Part shown: piece by piece, positions 29,691 through 40,417 of the stretch
How the letters are laid out: every line of letters begins with the position of its first letter
How positions within the stretch are numbered: position 1 is the first letter of the stretch
Source: Babesia bovis T2Bo
Lineage: Eukaryota; Apicomplexa; Aconoidasida; Piroplasmida; Babesiidae
NCBI RefSeq assembly: GCF_000165395.2
Contig: NC_010575.1
Span: forward strand, 419,001 to 483,000
DNA length: 64,000 nt
Reading direction: 5' to 3'
Notes under the pieces: generated by a model
Databases searched by the model: none
Seen by the model: only the letters and a program-made list of their open reading frames with translations
What the model was told of the DNA's origin: nothing
Program-made: the position numbers and the translations under genes

Positions 29691-31650
29691 ATGGGTAGGC
29701 GATCTTCCAGGTCAAGGTCCCCGTCACGGCGGCGAGAAGCGGCGCGCAACACAAGGGAAGCGCGCCGCAATGAGAGCACTGCCAAACGAGCTAAAGACAG
29801 TGTTATTGACCGTCATGCCGCATGGAAGCCAAAGGCTAGTCGACGTGGAGCAAGTGATGTGCGTGATAAGTCAGCAGCCGTTAAGAAGCTTAAGGAGGAA
29901 CAGGCATTCATTGATAAGACAGCACTACTACCCGTATTCACGACCTTAGATCTTATATTCGTCATCAGTTGCTATCTATTGACATATAAAGATGACAACA
30001 TGCTCCCTATGAACATATATGAAATGCGAAGAGCCATAGCTCAAACATACCAGGGACCGCACAGACTAAGGTTCAACACAGTTTGTACAATGAGCAACAT
30101 GTGCCATGTACTGCGCCACTTGTCGATGGGATCAGGGTCATCGAAAACTGCTGACCCAATTGGACTACATGATGCAACTGAATTGGATGATGATCAGGGA
30201 TTCATTGACATTGAGGATCGAAGCGACCCAGGGGAAGCTACTATCAGTAGTGTCAACAATGAACTGTCCAGTTCCTTGGATCAGTACTTCAAATCGTTAC
30301 CAGTAGCACACGATGAATCTTTCAAGGAATTTGATGTGTTTAACCCAATGGTGCAACTTGAGCTGCTCGACAACGTGTTGTGTGTCACCGGGGTGAAAAT
30401 GCTGCAACTGAGGCGACTTATCATAAAGAACCGGAAGAAGCGACGTGTAGTAGACTTGGGTGATGACGTAATGGAATCGTATTACAACACTAATGACCAA
30501 GTGGATGCTACCCATGAGGAAGGTGTACCCAAGAGCGAAACAGCCATCCCGGAGCCTAGAGCGCCAGAGGAGGGCACCCTAGAAAATGACACTGCTACTT
30601 CAGGTGATTTAGTACCAACAGGTACGGCACAGTCATACGATCTAGATGGGCTATATAAGGTCATTCACCAAAATACAGCCCGGGATGTTACAAGACTATC
30701 GCACTTTCAACTACATGAACAAAGTGGATTCAGGGATATATGCGCATTCAGCACCAAGGCTGACTGTAGAATGCAGAATCCAATGGCACATATCTGTAAA
30801 AAAATACACTTTAAACGGATCATATTACCCAACACAATGGTTCAGCTTGGTGATTGTTCATATTTGGATACATGCCGACATATAGAAACATGTAGGTTTG
30901 TTCACTACCAAGTGGAGAGTGAAATTTTACCGAGACCACCAGTTGACCTGGTGTCCAAAGGACAGTGGATATGCTGCGATGTACGGAAGTTAGATTTCTC
31001 CATATTCAACCCGTTCGTATCAGTAGTCATGGCAGACCCGCCATGGGATATACACATGGACCTGCCATACGGAACAATGAAGGATTCCGAGATGAAGCAT
31101 TTAAAAGTGCAGAACATACAAAATGAAGGGCTGCTGTTCCTATGGGTCACCGGTCGTACGCTAGAAGTGGGTCGTGAGTGCATGGAAACTTGGGGATATA
31201 GACAACTGGATGAGATTGTATGGGTCAAGACTAACCAGCTGCAACGGATCATACGAACTGGCCGCACGGGTCACTGGATTAACCACTCCAAGGAGCACTG
31301 CCTAATAGGAATCAAGGGCAACCCCGTGATCAACAGGTTTGTGGATTGCGATGTGCTGGTATCAGAAGTACGAGAAACGTCGAGGAAGCCAGATGAAATA
31401 TATGGACTAATAGAACGAGTGGCACCAGGGTCACTCAAGTTAGAAATATTCGGACGTAGCCACAATGTACGTAATAACTGGATTACACTAGGTAAGCTAT
31501 ATTGAGTATATCAACTAAGTACCAGGTAACCAACTGGATGGATATAAACTGACACACCCAGAAATAAAGAAACGTTATGAAGCACACTTGGCACAGTCCG
31601 ATAATAACACACAGGAAACAACAGAAGAAAGTAATCAAAAACAAGATTAA
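29691..31650 (+). CDS. METTL3-type mRNA N6-adenosine methyltransferase (MT-A70)
   Basis: Exon 1 is 29691-31491 and exon 2 31526-31650 (34-nt intron), 641 residues. The last exon restores the family continuation after NWITLG: NQLDGYKLTHPEIKKRYEAH, as in METTL3. The catalytic motif DPPW is near residues 448-451, followed by MKHLKVQNIQNEGLLFLWVT and KPDEIYGLIERV. Ahead of it are two CCCH zinc fingers (C-x7-C-x9-C-x3-H and C-x5-C-x5-C-x3-H, residues about 350-405) that bind RNA. The N-terminus is Arg/Ser-rich (GRRSSRSRSPSRRREAARN). METTL3 transfers a methyl group from S-adenosylmethionine to adenosines in mRNA, usually with METTL14. The 3' end lies 17 bp from the convergent centrin stop. Confidence 0.92.
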
Positions 31651-31667
31651 AATAGTATATCAGGCCT

Positions 31668-32275
31668 CTATGGTAATGGACGTTTCGCCATTACATTGTA
31701 GAAGTCGTCGAAGGACAAAAGGCCATCACCATTGGAATCCGATCTGTTGATCATGTCACGCAATTCCTCATCCGATATGAATTCACCCAACTCGTTTGCC
31801 ACCTTCTTCAAATTCTTAAATGATATGGTGCCACTGTTGTCATGATCAAATAAGTTAAATATACGCCTAATGCCCTCCTTGCTGTCACGGTTACCAAGCT
31901 TCAAGGTAATGGAGTCCAGAAAATCACTAAAACTAATTTGAGTGGAACCGCTCTTCTCAAGGTCAGATATTATCTGAAATACCATAGGATTCTTCTTGTC
32001 AATGCCCAGGCTCTGCATGGCGCACTTTATCTCACGAGGGTCAATAGTGCCTGTAACATTTGGTTAAATGAATCGCTAAACGGAACCATTACATGTATTA
32101 CTCATTTAAAATGCATTTTACATGTTATATGTATACTAGAACACCGAAGAAACATACCGGTACCATTGGTGTCAAAAAGATTAAATGCCTCCTGCATCTC
32201 ATACACCTCGTCGTCAGTAAGACCCGTGTGACCGCTGGAGCCAACGTCGCCATATTCGCGACGGTTGTACGCCAT
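31668..32275 (-). CDS. Centrin (EF-hand calcium-binding protein)
   Basis: Two exons, 32275-32158 and 32050-31668 (107-nt intron), give 166 residues, the usual centrin length. Four EF-hands are visible. Loop 1 DTNGTGTIDPRE starts at the exon junction, hand 2 is degenerate (EKSGSTQISFSDF), hand 3 is DHDNSGTISFKNL and hand 4 DSNGDGLLSFDDF. Centrin signatures include EAFNLFDTNG, RRIFNLFDHD and VANELGEFISDEELRDMI. Centrins act at the centrosome/spindle pole and basal body and in nuclear pore export. The replacement of the second loop's acidic residues suggests it does not bind calcium. Which paralogue this is cannot be told by eye. Confidence 0.88.
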
Positions 32276-32334
32276 TTTACAGCGTTTGAAACCGTTTTTC
32301 CAAAATGTGTGTCCCCACCCTAGCCTTAAAATAA

Positions 32335-33206
32335 CTATGAACGGAGTCGCTGGATGCGCTCCAATAAATCGTCAATTTCAGCCCGCTGAATTAATATGCC
32401 ATAAAAAGGTATTACACACACCTTGGTGGAAATTGAAGGTGTTGGCTCATTAACTAGAGTAATGTGTGACGAGTAAATGAATCACCTACCAACACGAATG
32501 TTACTACGAGATTGCTCTAACTTTTTATACCGCTCTATCTGCTGAGACATCTCAGCCCTAGAAGGTACCGGTCTGTTAAGCTTGTCTAGTAACTGATGTA
32601 ATATAAAACGGATGTAATCAGAACCACCTCCTGAGTAGGTTTTAACTCAAGCTCATTGCCATATATCTTACGCAATAGTGTGCTAATGCGCCCCAATTCG
32701 GGAACATCTGTGGACATGTGTATACCAACGGTATAGACGCACCTAACTTGTCAGCACAGTGTATTATATTAGCAACACAAGGCTCTAACTGCTTGTCAAG
32801 TTTGCTTGATATAAGATGCTATGCATGTTATGAATGTATATCAAAACATACCTTCCTGATCTTTAGCGTAGACAAATCCTTTGACAACTGTTGATAGACC
32901 ACTAGGGTATTCTCTATATAAATGGTCTGCTCAGAACACATGTAAACGTCACGACGCTGCCTAGAGCACATAATCATAACAAAGTCTAGCCTACTGTATA
33001 ATATCATGGATCGTAGCATTTAAGTCATTCGACAAGCGATTAGACAATAAGTCAACTGTAGCAATATGTATCGAGTCCAGATAATCATACCGCGACATAT
33101 GGCAAGGTTAATGTATTTAATTAGCTCCCTCTTTTTATTTTCAAACGGTGTAGAGCCTGGAAGACACAGTTAACATAGGAAACAACACAATACCTGAAGC
33201 ACCCAT
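32335..33206 (-). CDS. IST1-like ESCRT-III protein (nine exons)
   Basis: Nine phase-consistent exons: 33206-33194, 33156-33091, 33055-32995, 32960-32852, 32818-32743, 32707-32628, 32592-32490, 32453-32422 and 32385-32335, total 196 residues, introns 33-37 nt. The protein follows IST1: helix one KRELIKYINLAICRVDLLSN, QRRDVYMCSEQTIYIENTLV, then CADKLDVPELGRISTLLRKI, matching the family's PRCADLPELQQVRKLFTAKYG. The end EIDDLLERIQRLRS has MIT-interacting-motif (MIM1) spacing. IST1 regulates VPS4 and membrane remodelling. It begins MGASGS, a possible N-myristoylation signal, carried by a 13-nt first exon. Only one exon appears as a frame above 60 residues; the model depends on my splicing. Confidence 0.72.
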
Positions 33207-33405
33207 CGCGTACACCTCGAGCATAAAGCTCAGTAGCAATCATATCGAACGCTAAATAAGCGATACATAGCCTGGATGAGTTTGTTAACCTGTGTAAATG
33301 ATTCTACAAACATACACACTAGTCAACGTGAACGCGCAAAGATCCGAGTGTACATGCCGATTAATATGTATCTATCATATAACACAATGTAACATATAAT
33401 ATATA

Positions 33406-36208
33406 ATGAAGGACTGGTTTCTAGGAAAAGTTAACGAATTGGGAGAAAAGGCGGTGGATTCTGTTGTTAACATCGTACTGTCGCGAAATGACAAAACTAT
33501 CACGGAATTTAAACAGGTAAGCAATGCATAACATAGTTGATCATAACAATACCTAGACACCGCTAATAGCGGCGATATCCAAAAGCGTCAATTCGCACAT
33601 TACTATCAAGCAATCTAATCTGGGAGTTAATACCGGCATATCAAGGAATGAAGGAAATCTGGCAATGGCACAAGTGGATCTCATAGAGTCCAGATTCGTG
33701 TGCTATCCCACACAAGTGCCTAAAGCAACGTCGCCAATAACCACCAGAATGAATCGTGCCATGACGGAGCAACAACGGGGATCCATATATTTCGATGGAC
33801 TTGGAGCTATACCAACAAATGTATGCAGATATAGCGTGTCGTTGAGCTGTGACGGCAGGATTGCTACCTCACCAGCGATTGAAATGACAGGAGCTGGTTA
33901 TAACAGTATACAGTGGAATCATATATTCGTCATGGATATCGACGATATATGGGTAGACCTAAATCTGATAGTAAGAGCAGAAATGGATTTCAATCAATTC
34001 AGCCAACAGCAGCATGGTAGACATTCCATGTCACGCTCCTCAACAGGCGTTAAGCTTCAAAAAAATACATCGCAAGTGTCACGTGGTGAGACTGTACCAT
34101 CAGAATCTGCTGATGAACAACATCTGGAGTCAGTTTATGGAAAGACGAAATATGTACAGCGTATTGGAAGGGCTATCCTATCAGTACCCATGCTATTAGA
34201 TTCACTAGAAGTACATAGCACGGATACCCTCAGGGAGTCCAGTGCGTTTAGTCACACAGATATTCCTACGGATGATTACGAAACCCAGGAAGTACCAAGC
34301 GTGGAGACTATATCAAGGCAAGCAACGACGTCTAAAGGATATGATCTATCCGAAAGGATGCATAAGGTATTACATGAAATTGATACGAATATTAATGATA
34401 ACTTGAAAATAGACAGGAAAGCATCGCAAAGCGATTTACTGAGAAATAGAGAGGCCAAAGATAGTACGAATGTACATGCTGCATCAAACGATGAAGGATC
34501 GTTATCGGATGATACCTTTGACGCCATAGATGAGTATGTAGATATCGTAACAAATGGTGACCATCAGGCGCAAGGGTCTGATACCACAAATAGTGCTTAC
34601 GAAAGTGCTGAGTTGGACACCAGACCAGTAACTAACAGTGACAGTAGTAACAGGTCACGCAGTAACTCGGGTAGTACATATGAACATGCTACCGAATCAA
34701 GTCCAAGTGATGTTCTGAAACGTTACAGTAGTGGCACGAAGTCACCGGGGTTGTCGGGACCTAATACAGAAAACGTTCTCGATACTAAATTTAACGAGCC
34801 AGATATATCGCATGTGAGTAATGTCATGACTAATGAAGCCTCTATGGATGCCACGCAACGTAAAAACAGCAGTGATAGTGCATCCGGATTGCATATAAAC
34901 CCTGTAGACGGTTATCCATACTTTGTTGAAACTATTGCAACATTGCAGATGCTGCCATTCCACGAACATAAATGGGATGACTCTAAGTTCGTGAAACCCT
35001 CAGAAGGGTACCCAAGCTACGGTATGAAGGCACCAACACTGCCGCTAGGTTATATAGATATAAGAGTAAGGATTTACCTCAAAAACAAACCACAGCTGCT
35101 AGCGTTACTAAGCTGCAGAAAACCACCAAGGCATTTCTGGAGAGTACCCGCAGAATTCGAAATGTTCCATACAAGCATGATAGTTAAAAGAATGGCTGCA
35201 TTCATCAACGAAAAGCCAAGGTGGATCAACCATATGCTGCTGCCTACATGGCCATATAAGCATCCGTTCTATATACTTGCTTTCTGGATTATCGTGCTAG
35301 ACGCAATGGTATTTGCGCCATTGCCAAGGATAGTACTTGATTTCTATGCACTATTGGCATTAGTGGCTATATACTACAGACTGGATGTAGGACCCATGAA
35401 GTATTATGGTCTATGCGATACACATAAAGAAGCACAGAATGTAACAAGAGATGTTGTGGAGGACTATAGCGATATAAAGGGGATATCATTAAAGAATTTA
35501 ACACAAAGAAGAACATCAATAAACCCGGAAGAAGAAACGCCTGAGATATTGTCAAGTAGATCAGAAAACCATGCTACACAAGTACCACATATGAATGTAA
35601 AAAGAGCGGATTCAGATTCAAGAATAGGATTAAATGAAAGGAAAGTATCACCACAACGTGGACACATAACACTAAAGAGATCAAGTTCTAAGATTATAAC
35701 ACCCACAGGATATCGTGAAGTTGGAGCTAGGAGATATAAAGGTGGAAATCGCTGGGCGATTTTCGCCGATGACCTAGAAGGAACGAACCTAGAAGATATT
35801 GTCAAAAATATAATCAACATCATGCTGAAAGTACAACTAGCATTGGGATACGTCATAATGGCACTAGACAAACTGAAGTATTCATTGGGATGCACGGATT
35901 CATTGTCGTGGCTCATGGCATTAATCACGCTGGCATGTACGTCAGTACCAATCTGCGCAACAGCATACGTCATCTGGAAGGTACCAACGCTGGCATGGAG
36001 ATTAGGATTCTACATCATAGTGGCCATATACTGCTTCACATACTACTGGACCGACGAAATTCTAATAGTTGAAGTTATAAAACAAATTTTCCGGCTGATA
36101 AAATTCAATTGGGTCGCCACACACCTTAAATACTGGTACCAAAGAGCGCCAGACTCAAGAGAAGCGGAACACCGCGCGACAACAATGCTACAGATAACGA
36201 GAAATTGA
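33406..36208 (+). CDS. C2-like, multi-transmembrane protein (MCTP/ferlin-type C-terminus)
   Basis: Exons 33406-33516 and 33557-36208 (40-nt intron) give 920 residues. The N-terminal 200 residues look like a C2-type beta sandwich (YSVSLSCDGRIATS ... NSIQWNHIFVMDIDDIWVDL). Residues about 230-460 are acidic and Ser/Thr-rich, probably disordered. A second beta-rich unit includes LPLGYIDIRVRIYLKNKPQL. The C-terminal part has paired membrane segments: FYILAFWIIVLDAMVF with LDFYALLALVAIYYRL, and WLMALITLACTSVPICATAY with LGFYIIVAIYCFTYYW. This resembles MCTP-type proteins (C2 domains followed by two membrane hairpins). Such proteins tether or remodel membranes. Calcium-binding Asp residues were not identified with confidence. 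Confidence 0.6.
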
Positions 36209-36219
36209 ATCATGTACAC

Positions 36220-36423
36220 ATGATCGCACTGTGGCCTCAAGTGGCTATAACATCTCGACTGCTCGAAGGGCTGCTATTCCTAAGACCAAGGAAGCTTGCG
36301 ATGCGTATAGATCGCAGAAGGTATGCCTAAGTCGACAAACATAACTAAAAACACAGAACTAAACGCGAATATCGCAGCCGAAGGCATAAATATGGATATT
36401 ACTACCGATGGACCGGATGGTAA
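36220..36423 (+). CDS. Small basic protein (55 aa), possible mitochondrial ribosomal protein
   Basis: Two exons, 36220-36320 and 36357-36423, with a 36-nt intron, phase 2, give 55 residues. The product is very basic: after a hydrophobic start (MIALWPQVAITSRLLEGLLF) comes LRPRKLAMRIDRRRTKREY and an aromatic-basic end, RRHKYGYYYRWTGW. The composition suits a small organellar ribosomal protein with a presequence, but no family is recognised. The TAA stop (36421-36423) abuts, with no gap, the stop codon of the convergent gene (36424-36426). It is only 11 bp downstream of the previous gene's stop. Confidence 0.42.
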
Positions 36424-37930
36424 TCACCAAGTCCACTTACGACGTCGGACGTGACCTAACTTCTTACGTATAGGAGTCATGCGTCGCCATGTTATACGAG
36501 GTATCGCAGAGTCAATACCGGAGTCAACGAGCTCAGGGAAGAATAAACCAAGGCGCTCGGCAGCTAGCTTGAGCTTCTGAGAAATATGGTATCTAGTTAT
36601 ATAAAAGAACTTATACTACACTTACCTCACGATCAATATCAGAAACAACCTCCTGTAGATTAATGTTGTTCACCAATAGGTTATGTAACCTAGGGTTGAA
36701 GTAACGCAACTTCCCATGAGCAACCAGTAGCTTATAACTCAATGTAGTGTTCAAAGGCTGAGTAAATAACTTAGCATCAAATAACCTAAACAGCCGGTCA
36801 TCAATAACATGGACACGAGCATAGGACTGCACAATAGATACCGCATCGTGCAACGCAAGATCAGCAAATACCTCCTCTTTACGTAGTATACTAGAGAATA
36901 GATCGAATAGACCTTTGTTATGTAAAAATCGTGAAAAACCAGTGTACAAGTTAGTAAGAACAGAAGGGTCAACAATTGAATTGCAATCAATCAATGTCAA
37001 GACCATACGACCCAAAAGTGATACCAAAGCACGATTGTAATAACCAATCTGAGATACATATACCACTACACGAGATATTTGTATCAAGTCGTAATTACCG
37101 ATATCCCTCCGAAGGTTAATAGATAAACGGTCCATTAAAATAGGATCGCCCTTTCTATAACGTGATAGTATATATAACACAGCACTCATTTCAGACGGAG
37201 AAAGCATAGAGTCGGCGCTGTATGCACCCATGTACTCTATGAACTTAGGAAATAGTATATCAGACTGATAATGACGACATAATTTTGATAGACCATCAAT
37301 CAAGTCACCGAAAACTACATCATGTAATTTGCGATTAGATAGTTCATCACAAAGTGATACTACAAGGGCCCTATAACGATCATCTTCAAACAGAGCAATA
37401 CATCCAGCCATCTGTAATAGTTGCAAACTACTGAATTGTTCAAAGCCTAGGTTATATACACGCTCCACGAGAGATTCTAAGGGCATCAAAACACCACGCT
37501 GGCTAAACAAGCAAGCGCCACAAAAAAAATTGTACAACTCACGAGCTGATGTCACAGCACCAGGAGTGTCCAAAATATCCTGGAGTGAGACGGATGGCTT
37601 TTCAATACCACATTCTGCCGTTGCACGGAAGTAAATATCAAGGTCAGGGCTACTAGTAGAGACCTTGATGGAGGTTAGTAAAGAATCTACATTACCACCA
37701 AAGTTATGCAACATCAAACTTAACATAGCAGCATCTCGCAAGTTGCCAGTTAGAAGATTACGGGAATGAGCCTCCAAATGACGGAGCTCGGCCTCATCCA
37801 TGTGATGAACATGTTGCACTGACTGCAACAGATCCCGGACAGTTTTACATTGTGACCAACGTGATGAATCAGAGGAAAACCTACGTAATACCCTCTGGAA
37901 AAGTCTATCCAAGCGTAACACATGGATCAT
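36424..37930 (-). CDS. Mitochondrial helical-repeat protein of apicomplexan type
   Basis: Exons 37930-36626 and 36576-36424 (49-nt intron) give 485 residues. The start MIHVLRLDRLFQRVLRRFSS is a strong mitochondrial presequence. The body is all helical, built of repeated units of about 37 residues such as DAAMLSLMLHNFGGNVDSLL, VRVYNLGFEQFSSLQLLQ and ALVSLLGRMVLTLIDCNSI, the look of heptatricopeptide or other alpha-solenoid RNA-binding proteins expanded in apicomplexan mitochondria. A RAP domain was not found. The C-terminus, restored by the second exon, is highly basic (RKKLGHVRRRKWTW). A role with fragmented mitochondrial rRNA is possible but is an inference. Confidence 0.55.
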
Positions 37931-38229
37931 TGAGCCATTATATTAATATGTATAGAAACTAACTATACACCATCACATCTTATAACACCAAGACCTAACA
38001 TGGTCAAATAGATTTTAAAAACTAGACTTCCATCTAGAATCTACTAATAAAAATGTGCCATAAACAACTCAACTGCACCTATATTAAATATTATATAACT
38101 AGACACCACTTTTTCGTTAATCTTCCCGAATGAACGCTACACATCCTAGACGTATCTACCATGTCAACATGTACACATTAATACATAAATTTATAATTAT
38201 GTTATATGACCCAATATTGTGCGTCAATT

Positions 38230-38669
38230 TTAAGATTGAAGAATAAATGTGTCATCTACAATCTCACCAAGGGTAAAAGGAATCCGCCTCAAGTTATCAG
38301 CAACTATACCCACCGTATAAGCACGACTCTCACGCCAATCGTGAGCCTTAAGTGGTACCCTACAACGGTCACCACCCAAAAACCAAGCTAGAAATTATTT
38401 AAATAAAAGCAGAGCAACATACCGCGGTTACGACTAAACGGTCCTACCAAGGATGAAGCGTCAACATCAACCTTTGGTAACTCTTGACCAAGGAAGTCAT
38501 AATCAGCCTGTGATCCATTCTTAACGAGTAAATAGTCATTGTAAATGAGACCCTCGCGAGTAGGAAACTCGTAAAACATTTTGTGAATGGGACCACGTAA
38601 AGGAGTGACCCTTTGAGGCATAGCACCCAAAACTACACCAAAATATAACGATAAAACAAAAAACAACAT
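38230..38669 (-). CDS. Small secreted or ER/apicoplast-targeted protein, unrecognised
   Basis: Exons 38669-38423 and 38387-38230 (35-nt intron) give 134 residues. The N-terminus MLFFVLSLYFGVVLGA is a textbook signal peptide with a likely cleavage at GA-MP. The mature part has motifs RVTPLRGPIHKMFYEFPTRE, AWFLGGDRCRVPLKAHDWRE and RIPFTLGEIVDDTFILQS. It is not repetitive and has one cysteine, so it does not look like a surface antigen. Import into the apicoplast or residence in the ER is possible. I do not recognise the family. Splice phase and codon continuity support the model. Confidence 0.55.
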
Positions 38670-38904
38670 TTTTGCTATATGATATTAATTGGAAAAAATA
38701 ATACGACGCGCAAATGTCCCCCAGCGAAGAAAAAATCTGTTGCTTGCTACTTAGACATGAATTTTTCGTAAATCACACTGGTACCGATGCTATATAGCCG
38801 AATTCAGCAAATAAATCACATAGGCCAGCATCGAAATAGTTGCTTTCAATTTTAATAGATTGATCCAACCATGATTAAATCACGAGAGCCACGTAACAAT
38901 GGGA

Positions 38905-39321
38905 TCAGGAATATTGGAAGTCAGGAGCAGCGATATAGGCCTTGTGCTTGCGAGCTGGCAGATCCTCAAGGTAATTATAACCAAAACGCATCTTCTCCTC
39001 ATCCCATTTACACTGCATCCACTCATTATACCACTTCACGCACTTTGTAGCGGCACGGCCATTGTCAGTTCCAAAGCCGTTCCTCTTAAGACAACGAAAC
39101 TCCTCAATCAATAGAGGGTTACAGGCCGATTTAGGGTCATCAGCACGTACTATATTAGCAAACTGGGTCTCAGAGATGCCGCTACCGCTCCCAGAATGAG
39201 GGTAGGTGTAAAGACCGGCATTACTCGCGATCGCGCGTTGCCATGCAGAATCCGGCTTAAAAGTACCAAAACCTGGTATACCAGAGATAGAAGAATGGTG
39301 TGCTCCGCTACCACCGCTCAT
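38905..39321 (-). CDS. Twin CX9C (CHCH-type) mitochondrial intermembrane-space protein
   Basis: A single exon of 138 residues. Residues 82-109 have two CX9C pairs: CNPLLIEEFRC and CVKWYNEWMQC, separated by a short loop, which is the CHCH fold stabilised by two disulfides and imported by the MIA40-type pathway. The N-terminal half is Gly/Ser-rich (MSGGSGAHHSSISGIPGFGT). The C-terminus is aromatic (RFGYNYLEDLPARKHKAY). Many respiratory-complex subunits and assembly factors have this layout. The precise partner complex is unknown. Its 5' end faces eL28 across about 0.6 kb. Confidence 0.65.
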   Translation of the reverse strand: MSGGSGAHHSSISGIPGFGTFKPDSAWQRAIASNAGLYTYPHSGSGSGISETQFANIVRADDPKSACNPLLIEEFRCLKRNGFGTDNGRAATKCVKWYNEWMQCKWDEEKMRFGYNYLEDLPARKHKAYIAAPDFQYS

Positions 39322-39915
39322 ACTTATTATACTAGTTATATCCTGTGGCGAAAAGTAGCAGTGTCAGCCACCGGCATAACTGTGGTGTGGCTACCAAAAC
39401 TTATACACCCTAGGCTAAATGATCAACAGTAAAATTGAACCATGTAATACTACCAATATCTGGGAATATAGTTACACTAACAGTCTATAGGTGTGTGAAA
39501 AGCAATGCATAAACTGCCTTGTTGAGTGTAAACCAAGTGAATCACGGCAAGATGCTATGATCAGTACTCAATAAAGCTTAAGCTGCAACTGTTATAGAGT
39601 AAAGTAGCTTCCCTGAATGTATTGATACAAATAAATAAAGAAATGATGTGTATTTTAAAAAGGGATAACAGCGAAGGTGATATACAGAATAAACGACAAG
39701 TTGATGGGTTCACCTATTATGTTATATACATAGATCCATAATGAAACTATAACACAGCATCTCGTGTATCGCAAATAAGCCACAATTTAACATGTTCTCA
39801 ATCTATTCATATATGAAGGCTGCCGCCACCCCATCCCAAGAAGGGAATAATATTGACGTTTACATATAGCAGTAAAGGGTCTACAGACCTGGGAAGGTTA
39901 TACAGAGTTAACACA
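39322..39915. other. Divergent promoter spacer
   Basis: About 590 bp between the CX9C gene (minus) and eL28 (plus). It is AT-rich, with a TATATTCATATATG-like run just before eL28. An open frame continues upstream of the eL28 ATG for 21 codons with no Met, so an upstream short exon is possible. Nothing else is recognised. Confidence 0.45.
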
Positions 39916-40356
39916 ATGACGCACAGAGGGAAAACAGGTATCATCAACAAGGAACCTCGCAATGAGCTCCCAGCGGGAGAAGTTCCAGATTGCCTAGTAT
40001 GGGAATTGATCAAGAAGAATAACGCATACATCTTCAAAAGCGGTCATGAAACTTTCACCAAGGAAAGGTACAACCTCATGGCAAGACATACCCCCATGTA
40101 CTCTGGTTTAATGCAAAATAGCGTAATGAACCTGGAGTTGTCACCTTCAGGGTCCAAAATTGTACTCACAAGCATGGACCTACAAAATGCTAGACAACCT
40201 AGAAATAAAACACAAACTAAGAATTTGGACAAGAATCCAGCACGTGTTGAATTTTTAAAGAACTTTGCGTACCCATCAAGACCGGAACTTGCCGAAGTAC
40301 TGGCCGAAAAGTTCATCAAGATGACCCATGCGAAACTTGATGAAAACGTAGAGTAA
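39916..40356 (+). CDS. 60S ribosomal protein eL28
   Basis: A 146-residue protein. The core matches eL28: VPDCLVWELIKKNNAYIFKS, then FTKERYNLMARHTPMYSGLM and NSVMNLELSPSGSKIVLTSM (human: WMVVRNCSSFLIKR ... [26 protein letters not shown]). The C-terminal half is basic, ending near FLKNFAYPSRPELAEVLAEK. The N-terminus (MTHRGKTGIINKEPRNELP) is about 20 residues longer than in animals, so either it is a lineage extension or the annotated start should be further downstream or spliced. eL28 belongs to the cytosolic large subunit. Confidence 0.8.
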   Translation: MTHRGKTGIINKEPRNELPAGEVPDCLVWELIKKNNAYIFKSGHETFTKERYNLMARHTPMYSGLMQNSVMNLELSPSGSKIVLTSMDLQNARQPRNKTQTKNLDKNPARVEFLKNFAYPSRPELAEVLAEKFIKMTHAKLDENVE

Positions 40357-40417
40357 ACTGTGTATAATATCTATATAACATAGTCTATATCCATGATTAT
40401 GGGACAATCTGTTAGGA

